From the NCBI GenBank assembly GCA_038211455.1, contig JBBQVP010000016.1:1-42724 (forward strand): 42,724 bases of DNA. The letters are read 5' to 3'. This stretch comes from SZAS-79 sp038211455. GTDB taxonomy: Bacteria; Pseudomonadota; Gammaproteobacteria; Burkholderiales; SG8-39. The notes under the pieces were generated by a model that was not told the origin of the DNA, searched no databases, and saw only the letters and a list, made by a program, of their open reading frames with translations. The position numbers were made by a program, and so were the translations under genes. Below, piece by piece: positions 1-8,080 of the stretch; position 1 is the stretch's first letter, and every line of letters starts with the position of its first letter.

Positions 1-132
1 GTGGCGCGCCGGATACGCGGCGCCGAGTACGTGCTGATGCCGGGCCTCGGGCATTTCACGATGAGCGAACATCCCGCGGCATTCCGGACGCACTTGATGC
101 CGGTGCTCAGGCAAATCCTCGACAAGGGTTGA
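1..132 (+). CDS. alpha/beta hydrolase, C-terminal fragment (cut by window edge)
   Basis: Frame 1 is open from the first base and ends in TGA at 130-132, giving 43 residues. The short stretch with LMPGLGHFTMSEHP resembles the end of alpha/beta-hydrolase-fold proteins, in which the catalytic histidine sits in a GHF motif and is followed by a terminal helix (here HLMPVLRQIL). The start and the nucleophile elbow lie outside the window, so the substrate cannot be inferred. It converges on the minus-strand flavoprotein that ends at 177. The family call rests on this short motif only. Confidence 0.55.
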   Translation: MARRIRGAEYVLMPGLGHFTMSEHPAAFRTHLMPVLRQILDKG

Positions 133-176
133 CCGGCGGCAGGACAGGTAGCGCCGGCGAGACGCTTGCCGGCAGG

Positions 177-1934
177 TCAGCTAGCGCCGGCCAGATGCCG
201 GCCCGCAATCCACCCGAACGTCATCGCCGGGCCGAGCGTGATGCCGGGACCCGGATAGTTGCCTCCCATGATGCTCGCCATGTCGTTGCCCGCCACGTAC
301 AGCCCGGGGATGACCTTGTTATCCATGTCGAGCACCTGCGCGCTGCCGTTCGCGGCGATGCCCGCATAGGTGCCCAAGTCGCCCACCACCACCTTGACGG
401 CGTAGTACGGCGGCGCGACCAGCGGCGCGAGGCAGGGGTTGGGCGTGATATCGGTGTCGCCGTAGAAGCGGTTGTACGCGGTGCTGCCCTTGCCGAAGGC
501 CGGGTCCTTGCCTTCACTGGCGTTGCGGTTGTACTCCGCGACCTGTTTCTCGAATCCCTCGACCTCGATGCCCGCCTTCTGCGCGAGTTCACCGAAGGTG
601 TTGCCTGAAAGCAGGTACCCCGAAGCAAGGTGCGGCCCTAGCGGCAGGGGCCGCGGCTTCACGAACCCCAGCCCATAGGCGCGGATCGCACGGTGGTCGG
701 TGATCAGCCAGGCGCAGATCTCGTCCGGATTTTCGCCGCGGTCCGCCGCGCGCGCACCGCTCGCGGCAAACAGTCCCTGGATGAAGTCGTGATAGGAGTT
801 GCCCTCGTTGACGAAGCGCAGGCCGTTCTTCGTCACCGCGATCACGCCGGGCTTGGCGCGGTCGATAAAATGCGGGAACAGACCAACGCTGCCGTCGGCG
901 CGCGGCACGCGCGAAACCGGCACCCAGGCGGCGGCATTCGGCAGGGACTCGTCGAGCTTCGCGCCCACCGCCTGCGCAAGCCGCAGGCCATCGCCGGTGT
1001 TTCCCCTGGGCGCCGGGGAGGAGTGCTCTGGGTGTGGAAACAGCCGCTTGCGGCGCGCATCGTCCTGCGGGAACCCGCCGCAGGCGAGCACCACGCCGCG
1101 CCGTGCATCGATCCGCAGCGGGCCGTTTTCGGTGTCGAGGAGCGCACCGCGCACCGCGCCGTTTTCCTTCACCAGTTCGCGGGCGGTGGTCGACAACAAC
1201 AGCTGCACCCCCGTATCGAGCGCCGATTTCAGCAGGCGCCCGGCAAGCGCGTTGCCGTTGGTCAGGCGCACGCCGCGGCCGTGGAACAGCGTCGCCGCCG
1301 CGTGCCCCGCCAGGCGCCGCGCCACATAGGCCGCCGAAGTGAACGACTTCGACCAGCGCATGAAATGCACCAGTTCCACGCCAGAGCCGATCATCACGCC
1401 GAACACCGTCAGTTCGGGCAGCGGCGGGCGCAGCAGCGCCAGCATCCTGCCAAGCGTGCGCCCGTCGAAGGCACTCGCCACCATCGAGCGTCCGCCCGGC
1501 TTTCCGCCTGGCGCGTCGGGGTGGTAGTCTGAGAACGTCGCCGACGGGTCGAACTTCACCGCCGTCTCGCGCATGAAGAATTCGACCATGCGCGGACCCT
1601 GGGTCAGGAACGCGTTGACGCGGTCCGGGTCGAAATGCTCGCCCGCCTGATCCAGCAGGTAGGTGCTCGCATCCTCGATGCTGTCGGTGACGCCAATCGC
1701 TTTCTGCATCGGGTGGTTCGGGATCCACAGCCAGCCGCCGGACAAGGCCGTGGTGCCGCCGAACACCGGCGCTTTCTCGGCCACGATGACCTCGAGCCCG
1801 TGGTGCCGCGCAGTCACCGCCGCCGACATACCCCCCGCGCCGGAACCGATGACCAATACATCGCAGGTCTTGCGATCCACGTCATCGCAGGTCTTGCGAT
1901 CCACGTCATCGCAGGATTTCCTTGCTTCGCTCAT
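177..1934 (-). CDS. FAD-binding dehydrogenase, KstD/fumarate-reductase flavoprotein family
   Basis: A 585-residue flavoprotein of the FAD_binding_2 family. A dinucleotide-binding GSGAGG motif lies at residues 30-35 after the strand CDVLVI, followed by the FGGTTALSGGWLW segment typical of 3-oxosteroid-1-dehydrogenase-like enzymes. The C-terminal GGNYPGPGITLGPAMTFG block closes the FAD site in that group. It probably dehydrogenates or reduces an alicyclic or steroid-like substrate, but the exact substrate is not readable. The start ATG overlaps the upstream amidohydrolase stop as ATGA (1931-1934), implying translational coupling. Oddly, the first 25 residues contain a perfect eight-residue tandem repeat (CDDVDRKT) made by a 24-base DNA duplication. 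Confidence 0.85.
   Translation of the reverse strand: MSEARKSCDDVDRKTCDDVDRKTCDVLVIGSGAGGMSAAVTARHHGLEVIVAEKAPVFGGTTALSGGWLWIPNHPMQKAIGVTDSIEDASTYLLDQAGEHFDPDRVNAFLTQGPRMVEFFMRETAVKFDPSATFSDYHPDAPGGKPGGRSMVASAFDGRTLGRMLALLRPPLPELTVFGVMIGSGVELVHFMRWSKSFTSAAYVARRLAGHAAATLFHGRGVRLTNGNALAGRLLKSALDTGVQLLLSTTARELVKENGAVRGALLDTENGPLRIDARRGVVLACGGFPQDDARRKRLFPHPEHSSPAPRGNTGDGLRLAQAVGAKLDESLPNAAAWVPVSRVPRADGSVGLFPHFIDRAKPGVIAVTKNGLRFVNEGNSYHDFIQGLFAASGARAADRGENPDEICAWLITDHRAIRAYGLGFVKPRPLPLGPHLASGYLLSGNTFGELAQKAGIEVEGFEKQVAEYNRNASEGKDPAFGKGSTAYNRFYGDTDITPNPCLAPLVAPPYYAVKVVVGDLGTYAGIAANGSAQVLDMDNKVIPGLYVAGNDMASIMGGNYPGPGITLGPAMTFGWIAGRHLAGAS
1861..1915. repeat. 24-bp tandem duplication in flavoprotein N-terminus
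   Basis: Two perfect copies of a 24-base unit lie at 1861-1884 and 1885-1908, followed by seven bases of a third copy (1909-1915). The duplication keeps the reading frame and falls before the FAD-binding strand, so it lengthens the N-terminal tail without touching the fold. Confidence 0.95.
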
Positions 1935-3373
1935 GACAGGGTCTCAGAGAACTCGGGAAACGTTTGTGGGGACAGCGCCTCCGCATCGCGGCCGAGCCGG
2001 TCGTGCGCGGCCATCGCCGGCCACATCCGTTCGCCGGCCGCCTGCAGGTCGCGCGCCAGTTGCGCCATGTCGACGCCGGGGATCAGCCGGTCGCGCATGC
2101 GCACTTCGCCGTCGATGATCGCGCTGTTCAGGTCTTCGGCCTGCGCGCTGTAGACGATGTTCTTCACCGGATCGCGCAGCGGCGCCATGAAGATGCTCGC
2201 GCCCTCCCACACCAGCAGGTCCGCCTTGGCGCCCGCCTCGATGCGCCCAAGATCGTTGCGCCCAAGCGCATTGGCGCCGCCCAGCGTGGCCGCATTGAAC
2301 ACGTCAGCCGCGGTGGCGACTTCGGTACGGCGATCGACGATCTTGCTCGCCACCGCGCTCCAGCGCAGGGCCTCGATCATGCTTTGCGGGCAGGTGTCGG
2401 TGCCCAGGCTCATGCGCACCCCGCGCTCGAGATAGCGCGCGAAGCTCTCCATCGCGATACCGCGCCGGGCGAAGACCCAAGCGCAGTGCGCCACTGCCGT
2501 GCCGGTGTCGGCCAGGAGGCCGATATCGTCCGCGTGGTAGTTGGTCCAGCTGCTGCCGCCGGGCAGGATCGCGTGGCCGAGCAGCACGTTCTCGCCGAGG
2601 AAGCCGATGTCGCCCAGCCACTCGATCGGCGTGCGGCCGTGGCGGCGGACCATCTCCTGGAACTCTGGCACCGACTGGGAAGTGTGCAGCGTGACCGGCA
2701 CGCCAAGCGCTGTCGCGGCCTCGCGTGTGCGCCGGAGCAACTCCTCGGTGCAGGTGTCGACCTGCATGGGCGCAAGCAATCCGCGGATGCGGCCGTTGTG
2801 CATTCCCTCGATCCGCTCGATGCCGGCCACGGCAGCCTTGAGCGCCTCGAGGCCCTTCGCCTCGTCCCAGGCGTACTTCACGCTGCGCCCGTCGTCGCTG
2901 TACCAGCGGCCCGAGCGGAAGCCCTGTCCCATGTAGAGGCGCATGCCGACCTTGCCGGCCTCCTCCACGGTCCAGTTCATCTGCGGGCCGATTTCGCACA
3001 CCGTGGTGGTGCCGGTGCGCAGCAGTTCGGCCATCGAGTACGCAAGGCAGGCGCGGTCGGCCGCGCGGTCCTGCGCGCCGCTGCGCACCGGGAGGTACTC
3101 GAACAGCCCCGACAGGTAGAACTGCCGGCTGCCGCGATCCTCGATGAAGGATTTATCCAGTGGCGAGCCCGCAAGGTGCGCATGAGTGTTGACGAAGCCC
3201 GGCGTAACCACGCGGCCCGCGGCCTCGATGGTCTCGTCGACCTGGCCCGCGAAGCCGGCGCCGACGTGGATGATGCGGTCGTCCTCCCAGACCACCACGC
3301 CGTCGCGCAGGTGGCGGTGCGCGCCATCCTGGCAGGCGATGATGTGCGAAGCGCGGATCATGCGGCGGGTCAT
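1931..3373 (-). CDS. TRZ/ATZ-type amidohydrolase
   Basis: A 480-residue metal-dependent amidohydrolase (cyclic deaminase / chlorohydrolase type). The first metal-binding pair is in VNTHAH (H64, H66); further ligands are expected in TLHTSQSVPE, LLGHAILP and SLGTDTCPQSMIE, where the GTDT aspartate is the usual catalytic and metal residue. The family hydrolyses or deaminates heterocyclic ring substituents (guanine, S-adenosylhomocysteine, s-triazines); the true substrate is unknown. The start was placed at the ATG of MTRRMIRASH because an AGGGAG ribosome site precedes it; the frame stays open far upstream but overlaps the divergent gene. It is coupled to the flavoprotein by an ATGA overlap, and a paralogue starts 87 bases away in the opposite direction. 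Confidence 0.85.
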   Translation of the reverse strand: MTRRMIRASHIIACQDGAHRHLRDGVVVWEDDRIIHVGAGFAGQVDETIEAAGRVVTPGFVNTHAHLAGSPLDKSFIEDRGSRQFYLSGLFEYLPVRSGAQDRAADRACLAYSMAELLRTGTTTVCEIGPQMNWTVEEAGKVGMRLYMGQGFRSGRWYSDDGRSVKYAWDEAKGLEALKAAVAGIERIEGMHNGRIRGLLAPMQVDTCTEELLRRTREAATALGVPVTLHTSQSVPEFQEMVRRHGRTPIEWLGDIGFLGENVLLGHAILPGGSSWTNYHADDIGLLADTGTAVAHCAWVFARRGIAMESFARYLERGVRMSLGTDTCPQSMIEALRWSAVASKIVDRRTEVATAADVFNAATLGGANALGRNDLGRIEAGAKADLLVWEGASIFMAPLRDPVKNIVYSAQAEDLNSAIIDGEVRMRDRLIPGVDMAQLARDLQAAGERMWPAMAAHDRLGRDAEALSPQTFPEFSETLS

Positions 3374-3460
3374 TGCAGGCTCCCTGGCGGTGCGGCGGTG
3401 CGAGTGCACGCTGGCGGAGATTATCATCCGGGCGCGGGTAAACCGAACAAGGAGAATCGC
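3374..3460. promoter_or_regulatory. divergent promoter region of the two amidohydrolases
   Basis: This 87-base gap separates two start codons facing away from each other and holds both ribosome sites (AGGGAG on the minus strand, AAGGAG on the plus strand). At least one promoter for each gene must be here or inside the opposite gene. No clear -35/-10 pair or operator palindrome is recognised. Confidence 0.45.
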
Positions 3461-4897
3461 ATGAGCATCACCGTGATCAGGAACGCCGACTGGATGATCG
3501 CCTGGGACGCAGGCGCCGGACGCCATGTCTACCTGCGCGGAGCCGACCTGGCATTCGAGGATGACCGGATCATTCATGCAGGCCGTAACTACGCCGGCCA
3601 GGCTGACGTCGTGCTCTCCGGCGCCGGGCGCATGCTCATGCCGGGCCTCGTGAACATCCACTCGCATCCCGAGCACGAGCCGGCCTACCGCGGCATCCGC
3701 GAGGAGCACGGCGTGGCGGCGATGTACATGAGCGGCCTGTTCGAGCGCGCACAGTCCTTCTCCGCCACCGACGATGCGTTTCGCGATGCGAACGCGGAAT
3801 TCGCCTACTGCGAGCTGCTCAAGAGCGGCGTGACCTCGCTGGTGGACATTTCTCCCGCATGGGACAACTGGGCGCCGCTGCTGGCGAGGAGCGGCCTGCG
3901 CGCCTGGCTCGCGCCGGGTTTCGCTTCAGCAAAGTGGAAGCTCGAGAACGCGCACGAGCTCAAGTACGACTGGGACGAACCGCTCGGCCGGAAGCGCTTC
4001 GAGGCCGCGCTGAAGGTGGTCGATGCCGCCGCGCAAGACGCCTCGGGGCGCCTGTCGGGGGTAGTCGCGCCGATGCAGATCGACACCTGCTCGGCCGACC
4101 TGCTGCGCGATGCGCTGGCCGCCGCCAACGAGCGGCGCATGCCGTTCACGGTGCACATCGCGCAGGGCGTAAGCGAAGTGCTGGAAATGCTGCGCCGGCA
4201 CGGCAAGACGCCGGTGCAGTGGGCTGCGGACATCGGCATCCTCGGGCCGACGACGCTACTCGCGCACGCGATCTTCCTCGACCACCACTCCTGGATCCAC
4301 TGGTGGAGCCGCAAGGATCTCGGCCTGCTGGGGGAACACGGCTGCACGGTCGCGCACTGCCCCACGCCGTTTGCGCGCTACGGGCAACTGCTGGAGAACT
4401 TCGGCTCCTACCTGCGGGCGGGGGTGAACATGGGGATCGGCACGGATACGACGCCGCACAACATGCTCGAGGAAATGCGCAAGGCCGCCGTGCTCGCGCG
4501 CGTTGCAGCGCACGACATCCATGCGGTGGCGACCGAAGACATCCTGCACGCCGCGACCGTCGGCGGCGCGAACGCCCTCGGACGCGCGGACCTCGGCCGC
4601 CTCGCGCCCGGCATGAAGGCGGACATCGTGGTGGTCGACCTCGCGTGCAGCCACATGGTGCCGGCGCGCGACCCGCTGCGCTCGCTCGTCTACCACGCAG
4701 CCGAGCGCGCGGTGCGGGACGTCTACATCGACGGGCGCCAGGTGGTCAGCGAGGGCAGGGTGCTGACCCTCGACCAGGCCGACGCCGGCGGGCGGCTGGC
4801 CGAAGCGCAGCAGCGCATGATCGCCGCGGTGCCGCAGCGCGACTACCGCAAACGCAGCGCGGAGGAGATCTCGCCGCTCAGCCTGCGACTCGGCTGA
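3461..4897 (+). CDS. TRZ/ATZ-type amidohydrolase (paralogue of the divergent gene)
   Basis: A 478-residue amidohydrolase. Metal ligands are visible in VNIHSHP (H67, H69), TVHIAQGVSE, LLAHAIFLDHHSW and GIGTDTTPHNMLEE. It shares length and block order with the neighbour on the other strand (both have YMSGLFE- or YLSGLFE-like text after the HxH motif), which indicates an old duplication with inversion. The start is fixed by AAGGAG at 3449-3454; the frame is open for 1.5 kb upstream only because it is antisense to the neighbour. Its substrate is probably an N-heterocycle or an amide, not determined. It may share a divergent promoter with the amidohydrolase/flavoprotein pair. Confidence 0.85.
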   Translation: MSITVIRNADWMIAWDAGAGRHVYLRGADLAFEDDRIIHAGRNYAGQADVVLSGAGRMLMPGLVNIHSHPEHEPAYRGIREEHGVAAMYMSGLFERAQSFSATDDAFRDANAEFAYCELLKSGVTSLVDISPAWDNWAPLLARSGLRAWLAPGFASAKWKLENAHELKYDWDEPLGRKRFEAALKVVDAAAQDASGRLSGVVAPMQIDTCSADLLRDALAAANERRMPFTVHIAQGVSEVLEMLRRHGKTPVQWAADIGILGPTTLLAHAIFLDHHSWIHWWSRKDLGLLGEHGCTVAHCPTPFARYGQLLENFGSYLRAGVNMGIGTDTTPHNMLEEMRKAAVLARVAAHDIHAVATEDILHAATVGGANALGRADLGRLAPGMKADIVVVDLACSHMVPARDPLRSLVYHAAERAVRDVYIDGRQVVSEGRVLTLDQADAGGRLAEAQQRMIAAVPQRDYRKRSAEEISPLSLRLG

Positions 4898-4973
4898 GGA
4901 TCCGGGTTTAACCTGAATTCTTGAAGATTTATTTTTTATACCCTAGCACTGTGGCGCCTAAAACGCCAGTTTG

Positions 4974-4991
4974 TGTATCGATATCGATACA
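4974..4991. promoter_or_regulatory. perfect 18-bp palindrome in AT-rich intergenic gap
   Basis: TGTATCGATATCGATACA is its own reverse complement. It lies in the 125-base AT-rich gap between the convergent amidohydrolase and phosphofructokinase genes, 31 bases past the phosphofructokinase stop. Because it is downstream of both genes, it is either a relic operator, a protein-binding site of another kind, or chance; it lacks the GC stem plus U-run of an intrinsic terminator. The gap also contains a T-rich stretch near 4930-4940. Confidence 0.4.
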
Positions 4992-5022
4992 ATATCCAGG
5001 AGAATGGAGGGCCGAAAGCGGC

Positions 5023-5994
5023 CTATTGCGCGAGCATGCGCGCGAGCTCAAGCAGGCTCGCGTTGATCGGCTTGTCGCGGCCCGCGAGTTCCACCAGTGG
5101 CGTGGCGACGATCTCGTGGTCGACCAGACCGGCCAGAACGCCGTGCGTTCCGCCCGCAAGCAGGTCGATCGCGGCGGCCCCCACGCGGGTCGCCAGCACG
5201 CGGTCGGCCGCGGTGGGGTTGCCGCCGCGCACGACGTGACCGAGCGTGGTCTCGCGCAGCTCGAAGCCGATCTTTTCCCGGTTCTCGGCGAAATACTGCA
5301 TCATCGCTTTCGCCCCGCCGTGCACCCCTTCTGCCACAACGACCAGCGCATGGGTCTTGCCGCGCCCGTAGGCCGCGCCGACCCGCTCGGCCGCCTCGGC
5401 CGGGCTGACCGGCCGCTCCGGGATCGAAATCACCTCCGCGCCGCCGGCAATGCCGGCCATCAGCGCGATGTAGCCACAGTTGCGGCCCATGGTTTCGACC
5501 ACGAAGGCGCGCTGATGCGAGGCGCCGGTCGTGCGCAACCGGTCCATGGCTTCGAGCGTGATATTCACCGCGGTGTCCGCGCCGATCGTGAGGTCGGTGC
5601 CGGACAGGTCGTTATCGATCGTCGAGCCCACACCCACCACGTGAAATCCCTTCGCCGCAAGGCGGCTCGCGCCGGTCTGCGAACCGTTGCCGCCGATGAC
5701 GACCAGCGCGTCGATCGCGTGGCGCGCGAGGTTGCGCAGCGCCAGCGCAAGGCCGGCCTCCTCGTGAAACTCCTTGCAACGCGCGCTGCCGAGCAGCGTG
5801 CCGCCGCGATAGATGATGCCGCCCACCTCGCGCGCATGGAGCGGGGAAATGCTGTCGGCGAGCAGGCCTGCGTAGCCGTTGCGGATACCGCAGACCTCCC
5901 AGCCGCGCGCGAAAGCGGCGCGTGACACCGCGCGGATCGCGGCGTTCATGCCGGGAGCGTCACCGCCGCTGGTGAGTATCGCGATGCGTTTCAT
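5023..5994 (-). CDS. pfkA: 6-phosphofructokinase (ATP-type), atypical N103
   Basis: A 323-residue phosphofructokinase of the PfkA family that phosphorylates fructose-6-phosphate in the cytoplasm. The N-terminal TSGGDAPGMNAAIR, the catalytic TIDND (D127, D129) and the substrate region METMGR-like (here VETMGRNCGY) and LGHVVRGG are all present, and the length matches E. coli PfkA. The oddity is residue 103: the canonical GGDGS nucleotide loop reads GGNGS (101-105), replacing the metal-linked aspartate by asparagine. G104 is kept, which fits an ATP-type rather than a pyrophosphate-type enzyme. It starts four bases after the stop of the upstream small membrane protein, so the two are probably cotranscribed. 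Many betaproteobacteria lack this glycolytic step. Confidence 0.88.
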   Translation of the reverse strand: MKRIAILTSGGDAPGMNAAIRAVSRAAFARGWEVCGIRNGYAGLLADSISPLHAREVGGIIYRGGTLLGSARCKEFHEEAGLALALRNLARHAIDALVVIGGNGSQTGASRLAAKGFHVVGVGSTIDNDLSGTDLTIGADTAVNITLEAMDRLRTTGASHQRAFVVETMGRNCGYIALMAGIAGGAEVISIPERPVSPAEAAERVGAAYGRGKTHALVVVAEGVHGGAKAMMQYFAENREKIGFELRETTLGHVVRGGNPTAADRVLATRVGAAAIDLLAGGTHGVLAGLVDHEIVATPLVELAGRDKPINASLLELARMLAQ

Positions 5995-5998
5995 CGCT

Positions 5999-6403
5999 TC
6001 AGCCCGGCGGCCCGTTGCGCCGGATCACAACCCGGAACTGGCTTTTGACCCGGCTCTCCGGCTTGCCGAACACGATCGTGCTCGCCACCCAGGAGATCAC
6101 CGCGTAGGCGACCGCACCGAACAGCGCCGACCAGAAGCCCGCGACCCGGAACCCTTCGAGGAAGGAGGCGACAAACCAGAACAGCAGCGCATTGATCACG
6201 AACACGAACAGGCCCAGGGTGATCAGCGTGACCGGCAGCGTCAGCAGGATCAGCACCGGCCGGATCAGCGTGTTGAGGAACCCCAGCACCAGCGCCGCGA
6301 GCAGCGCAGTGACGAAGCTGTCCATGTGCACCCCGGGCACGACATAGGGCAACGCCAGCAAAGCGAGCGCGTTGATCAGCCAGACTATGAGTATCCTGCG
6401 CAT
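5999..6403 (-). CDS. small integral membrane protein, phage-holin superfamily IV type
   Basis: 134 residues with four hydrophobic segments (about 4-20, 30-48, 53-75 and 88-112) and a short basic tail, matching the widespread COG1950 group annotated as phage holin family IV. Despite the name, these proteins are usual chromosomal genes of unknown function. The start MRRILIVWL follows a GGGGGGA ribosome site; an in-frame open stretch upstream is antisense-type coding from another frame of the CoA ligase and was discarded. The stop lies four bases before the pfkA start. Confidence 0.75.
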   Translation of the reverse strand: MRRILIVWLINALALLALPYVVPGVHMDSFVTALLAALVLGFLNTLIRPVLILLTLPVTLITLGLFVFVINALLFWFVASFLEGFRVAGFWSALFGAVAYAVISWVASTIVFGKPESRVKSQFRVVIRRNGPPG

Positions 6404-6465
6404 GCGTCCCCCCGGGTTTCGACGCGAGTATCTTAACCCGCGGGCCGCGCCCGTCGGACGGCGCG

Positions 6466-7995
6466 TCAGCGCGCCGGCCAGTACCGGTCGCGCAGCAGAC
6501 GCTTGTAGAGCTTGCCCGTCGGGTGGCGCGGCAGCTCGGCCTCGAAATCCACCGAGCGCGGGCATTTCACGTGGGAGAGATTCGCGCGGCAGTAGGCGAT
6601 CAGCTCCTCGGCGAGCGCGGCGCCGGCAGAATTCATGTCGGCCGGCTGGACCACAGCCTTCACCTCTTCTCCGAAGTCTTCGTTGGGCACGCCGATCACT
6701 GCGACGTCGGCCACCTTCGGGTGCGTGACCAGCAGGTTCTCGATCTCCTGCGGATAGATGTTCACGCCGCCCGAGATGATCATGTAGTGCTTGCGATCGG
6801 TGAGGTAGAGATAGCCTTCCGTATCCAGATGGCCGACATCGCCAAGCGTGGTCCAGCCCTCGGCGCTTTTCGAGGCCGCCGTCTTGGCCGGGTCGTTGTG
6901 GTACTCGAACGCCGGCGCGTTGGCGAAGTAGATCGTTCCTGTCTCGCCCGCCGGCACCACCCCGCCTTCTTCGTCGAGAATGCGCACTTCGCCGACCAGG
7001 GCGCGGCCCACCGTGCCGCGATGCGCGAGCCATTCGGACGAATTGCAGGCGACGAACCCGTTGCCCTCGGTGCCCGCGTAATACTCGAACAGCACCGGCC
7101 CCCACCAGTCGATCATGCCTTCCTTGACCTGCACCGGGCAGGGCGCAGCCGCGTGGATGGCGACACGCAAGGTATCGTGCCGGTAGCGCGCGCGTGCCTG
7201 CGGCGCGAGCTTGAGCATGCGCACGAACATCGTCGGTACCCACTGGCTGTGGGTCACGCCGTGAGCCTCGATCAGGCGCAGCGCCTCCTCGGCGTCGAAG
7301 TGCTCCATGATTACCGAGGTGCCGCCGAAGCGCATGATTGTCATGTTGAAGCGCAGCGGCGCGGCATGATAGAGCGGCGCTGGCGATAGGTAGATCGCCT
7401 CCGAACTCAGGCCGTAGAGTTTCTGCGCGACGCCGGTCAGCGTGTTCGGCGCGTCGATCGCCTCATCCAGCAACTCGGTCTTCACCCCCTTGGGCCGTCC
7501 CGTGGTGCCTGAGGAATACAGCATGTCGCGCCCGGCGGATTCGTCAGCGATGCGCTGATGGGGCTGCGCAGCGCGCGCCGCTTCCCAGGCAGCATGCCCG
7601 GGCAGCGCGCCGCCGACCGCGTAGCGCAGGCGCACGCGCGGATTGCGCCCGAGCAGCGCCGCGGCCTGTCCCGCCAGCGAGGCGGACACGATCAGCACCT
7701 GCGCGCCGCAATCCTCGAGGATGTACTCGGCCTCCTGCGCGGAAAGGCGCGAGCTCATCGCGGTAAAAAACAACCCCGAGCGTTGCGCCGCGAAGCAGAT
7801 CTCGAAGTAACGCGCGTTGTTGTCCATCATCAGCGCAATCGAATCACCGCGCTTCAACCCCAGGCTGCGCAACAGCTGCGCGCCCTGGTTGGAGCGGTCC
7901 TCGAGCTGGCGGTAGGTCACTGTTTCGCCAGACCGCGCCATGATGTAGGCGGGCTTGTCGGGCGTGGCGAGAGCGTGGTGGTAGGGGTGAAACAT
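6466..7995 (-). CDS. acyl-CoA synthetase (AMP-forming)
   Basis: A 509-residue adenylate-forming enzyme. The P-loop-like YSSGTTGRPKG motif is at residues 160-170, the YYAGTEGNGF block and TLGDVGHLD aspartate follow, and the hinge plus C-terminal lysine region (SGGVNIYPQEIE, HPTGKLYKR) is complete. It activates a carboxylic acid to its acyl-AMP and then acyl-CoA. The sequence is closest in look to medium/long-chain or crotonobetaine-like fatty acid ligases; chain length cannot be set. Genes for an acyl-CoA dehydrogenase and this ligase within 3 kb suggest a catabolic beta-oxidation context. The start is the ATG at 7995 with a GGAG upstream. Confidence 0.88.
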   Translation of the reverse strand: MFHPYHHALATPDKPAYIMARSGETVTYRQLEDRSNQGAQLLRSLGLKRGDSIALMMDNNARYFEICFAAQRSGLFFTAMSSRLSAQEAEYILEDCGAQVLIVSASLAGQAAALLGRNPRVRLRYAVGGALPGHAAWEAARAAQPHQRIADESAGRDMLYSSGTTGRPKGVKTELLDEAIDAPNTLTGVAQKLYGLSSEAIYLSPAPLYHAAPLRFNMTIMRFGGTSVIMEHFDAEEALRLIEAHGVTHSQWVPTMFVRMLKLAPQARARYRHDTLRVAIHAAAPCPVQVKEGMIDWWGPVLFEYYAGTEGNGFVACNSSEWLAHRGTVGRALVGEVRILDEEGGVVPAGETGTIYFANAPAFEYHNDPAKTAASKSAEGWTTLGDVGHLDTEGYLYLTDRKHYMIISGGVNIYPQEIENLLVTHPKVADVAVIGVPNEDFGEEVKAVVQPADMNSAGAALAEELIAYCRANLSHVKCPRSVDFEAELPRHPTGKLYKRLLRDRYWPAR

Positions 7996-8080
7996 TCAGA
8001 CGACTCCGGTCCGGTTGGGGCGCGGCAACACGCGCACGATCTGATTTTTCGACGCAGTGTTCCCGGGCACCGTGGGCAAG

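Noticed and set aside
1964..3460. N-terminal extension of the plus-strand amidohydrolase
   Set aside because: The frame is open only because it is antisense to the neighbour; the ribosome site and the family start point to 3461.
4905..4945. Intrinsic terminator after the amidohydrolase
   Set aside because: A T-rich stretch exists but the only preceding dyad (GGTT-T-AACC) is too short to form a stable stem.
4921..5925. Long plus-strand open frame opposite phosphofructokinase
   Set aside because: It is antisense to a complete pfkA with intact motifs and has the arginine/alanine-rich text of a shadow frame in GC-rich DNA.
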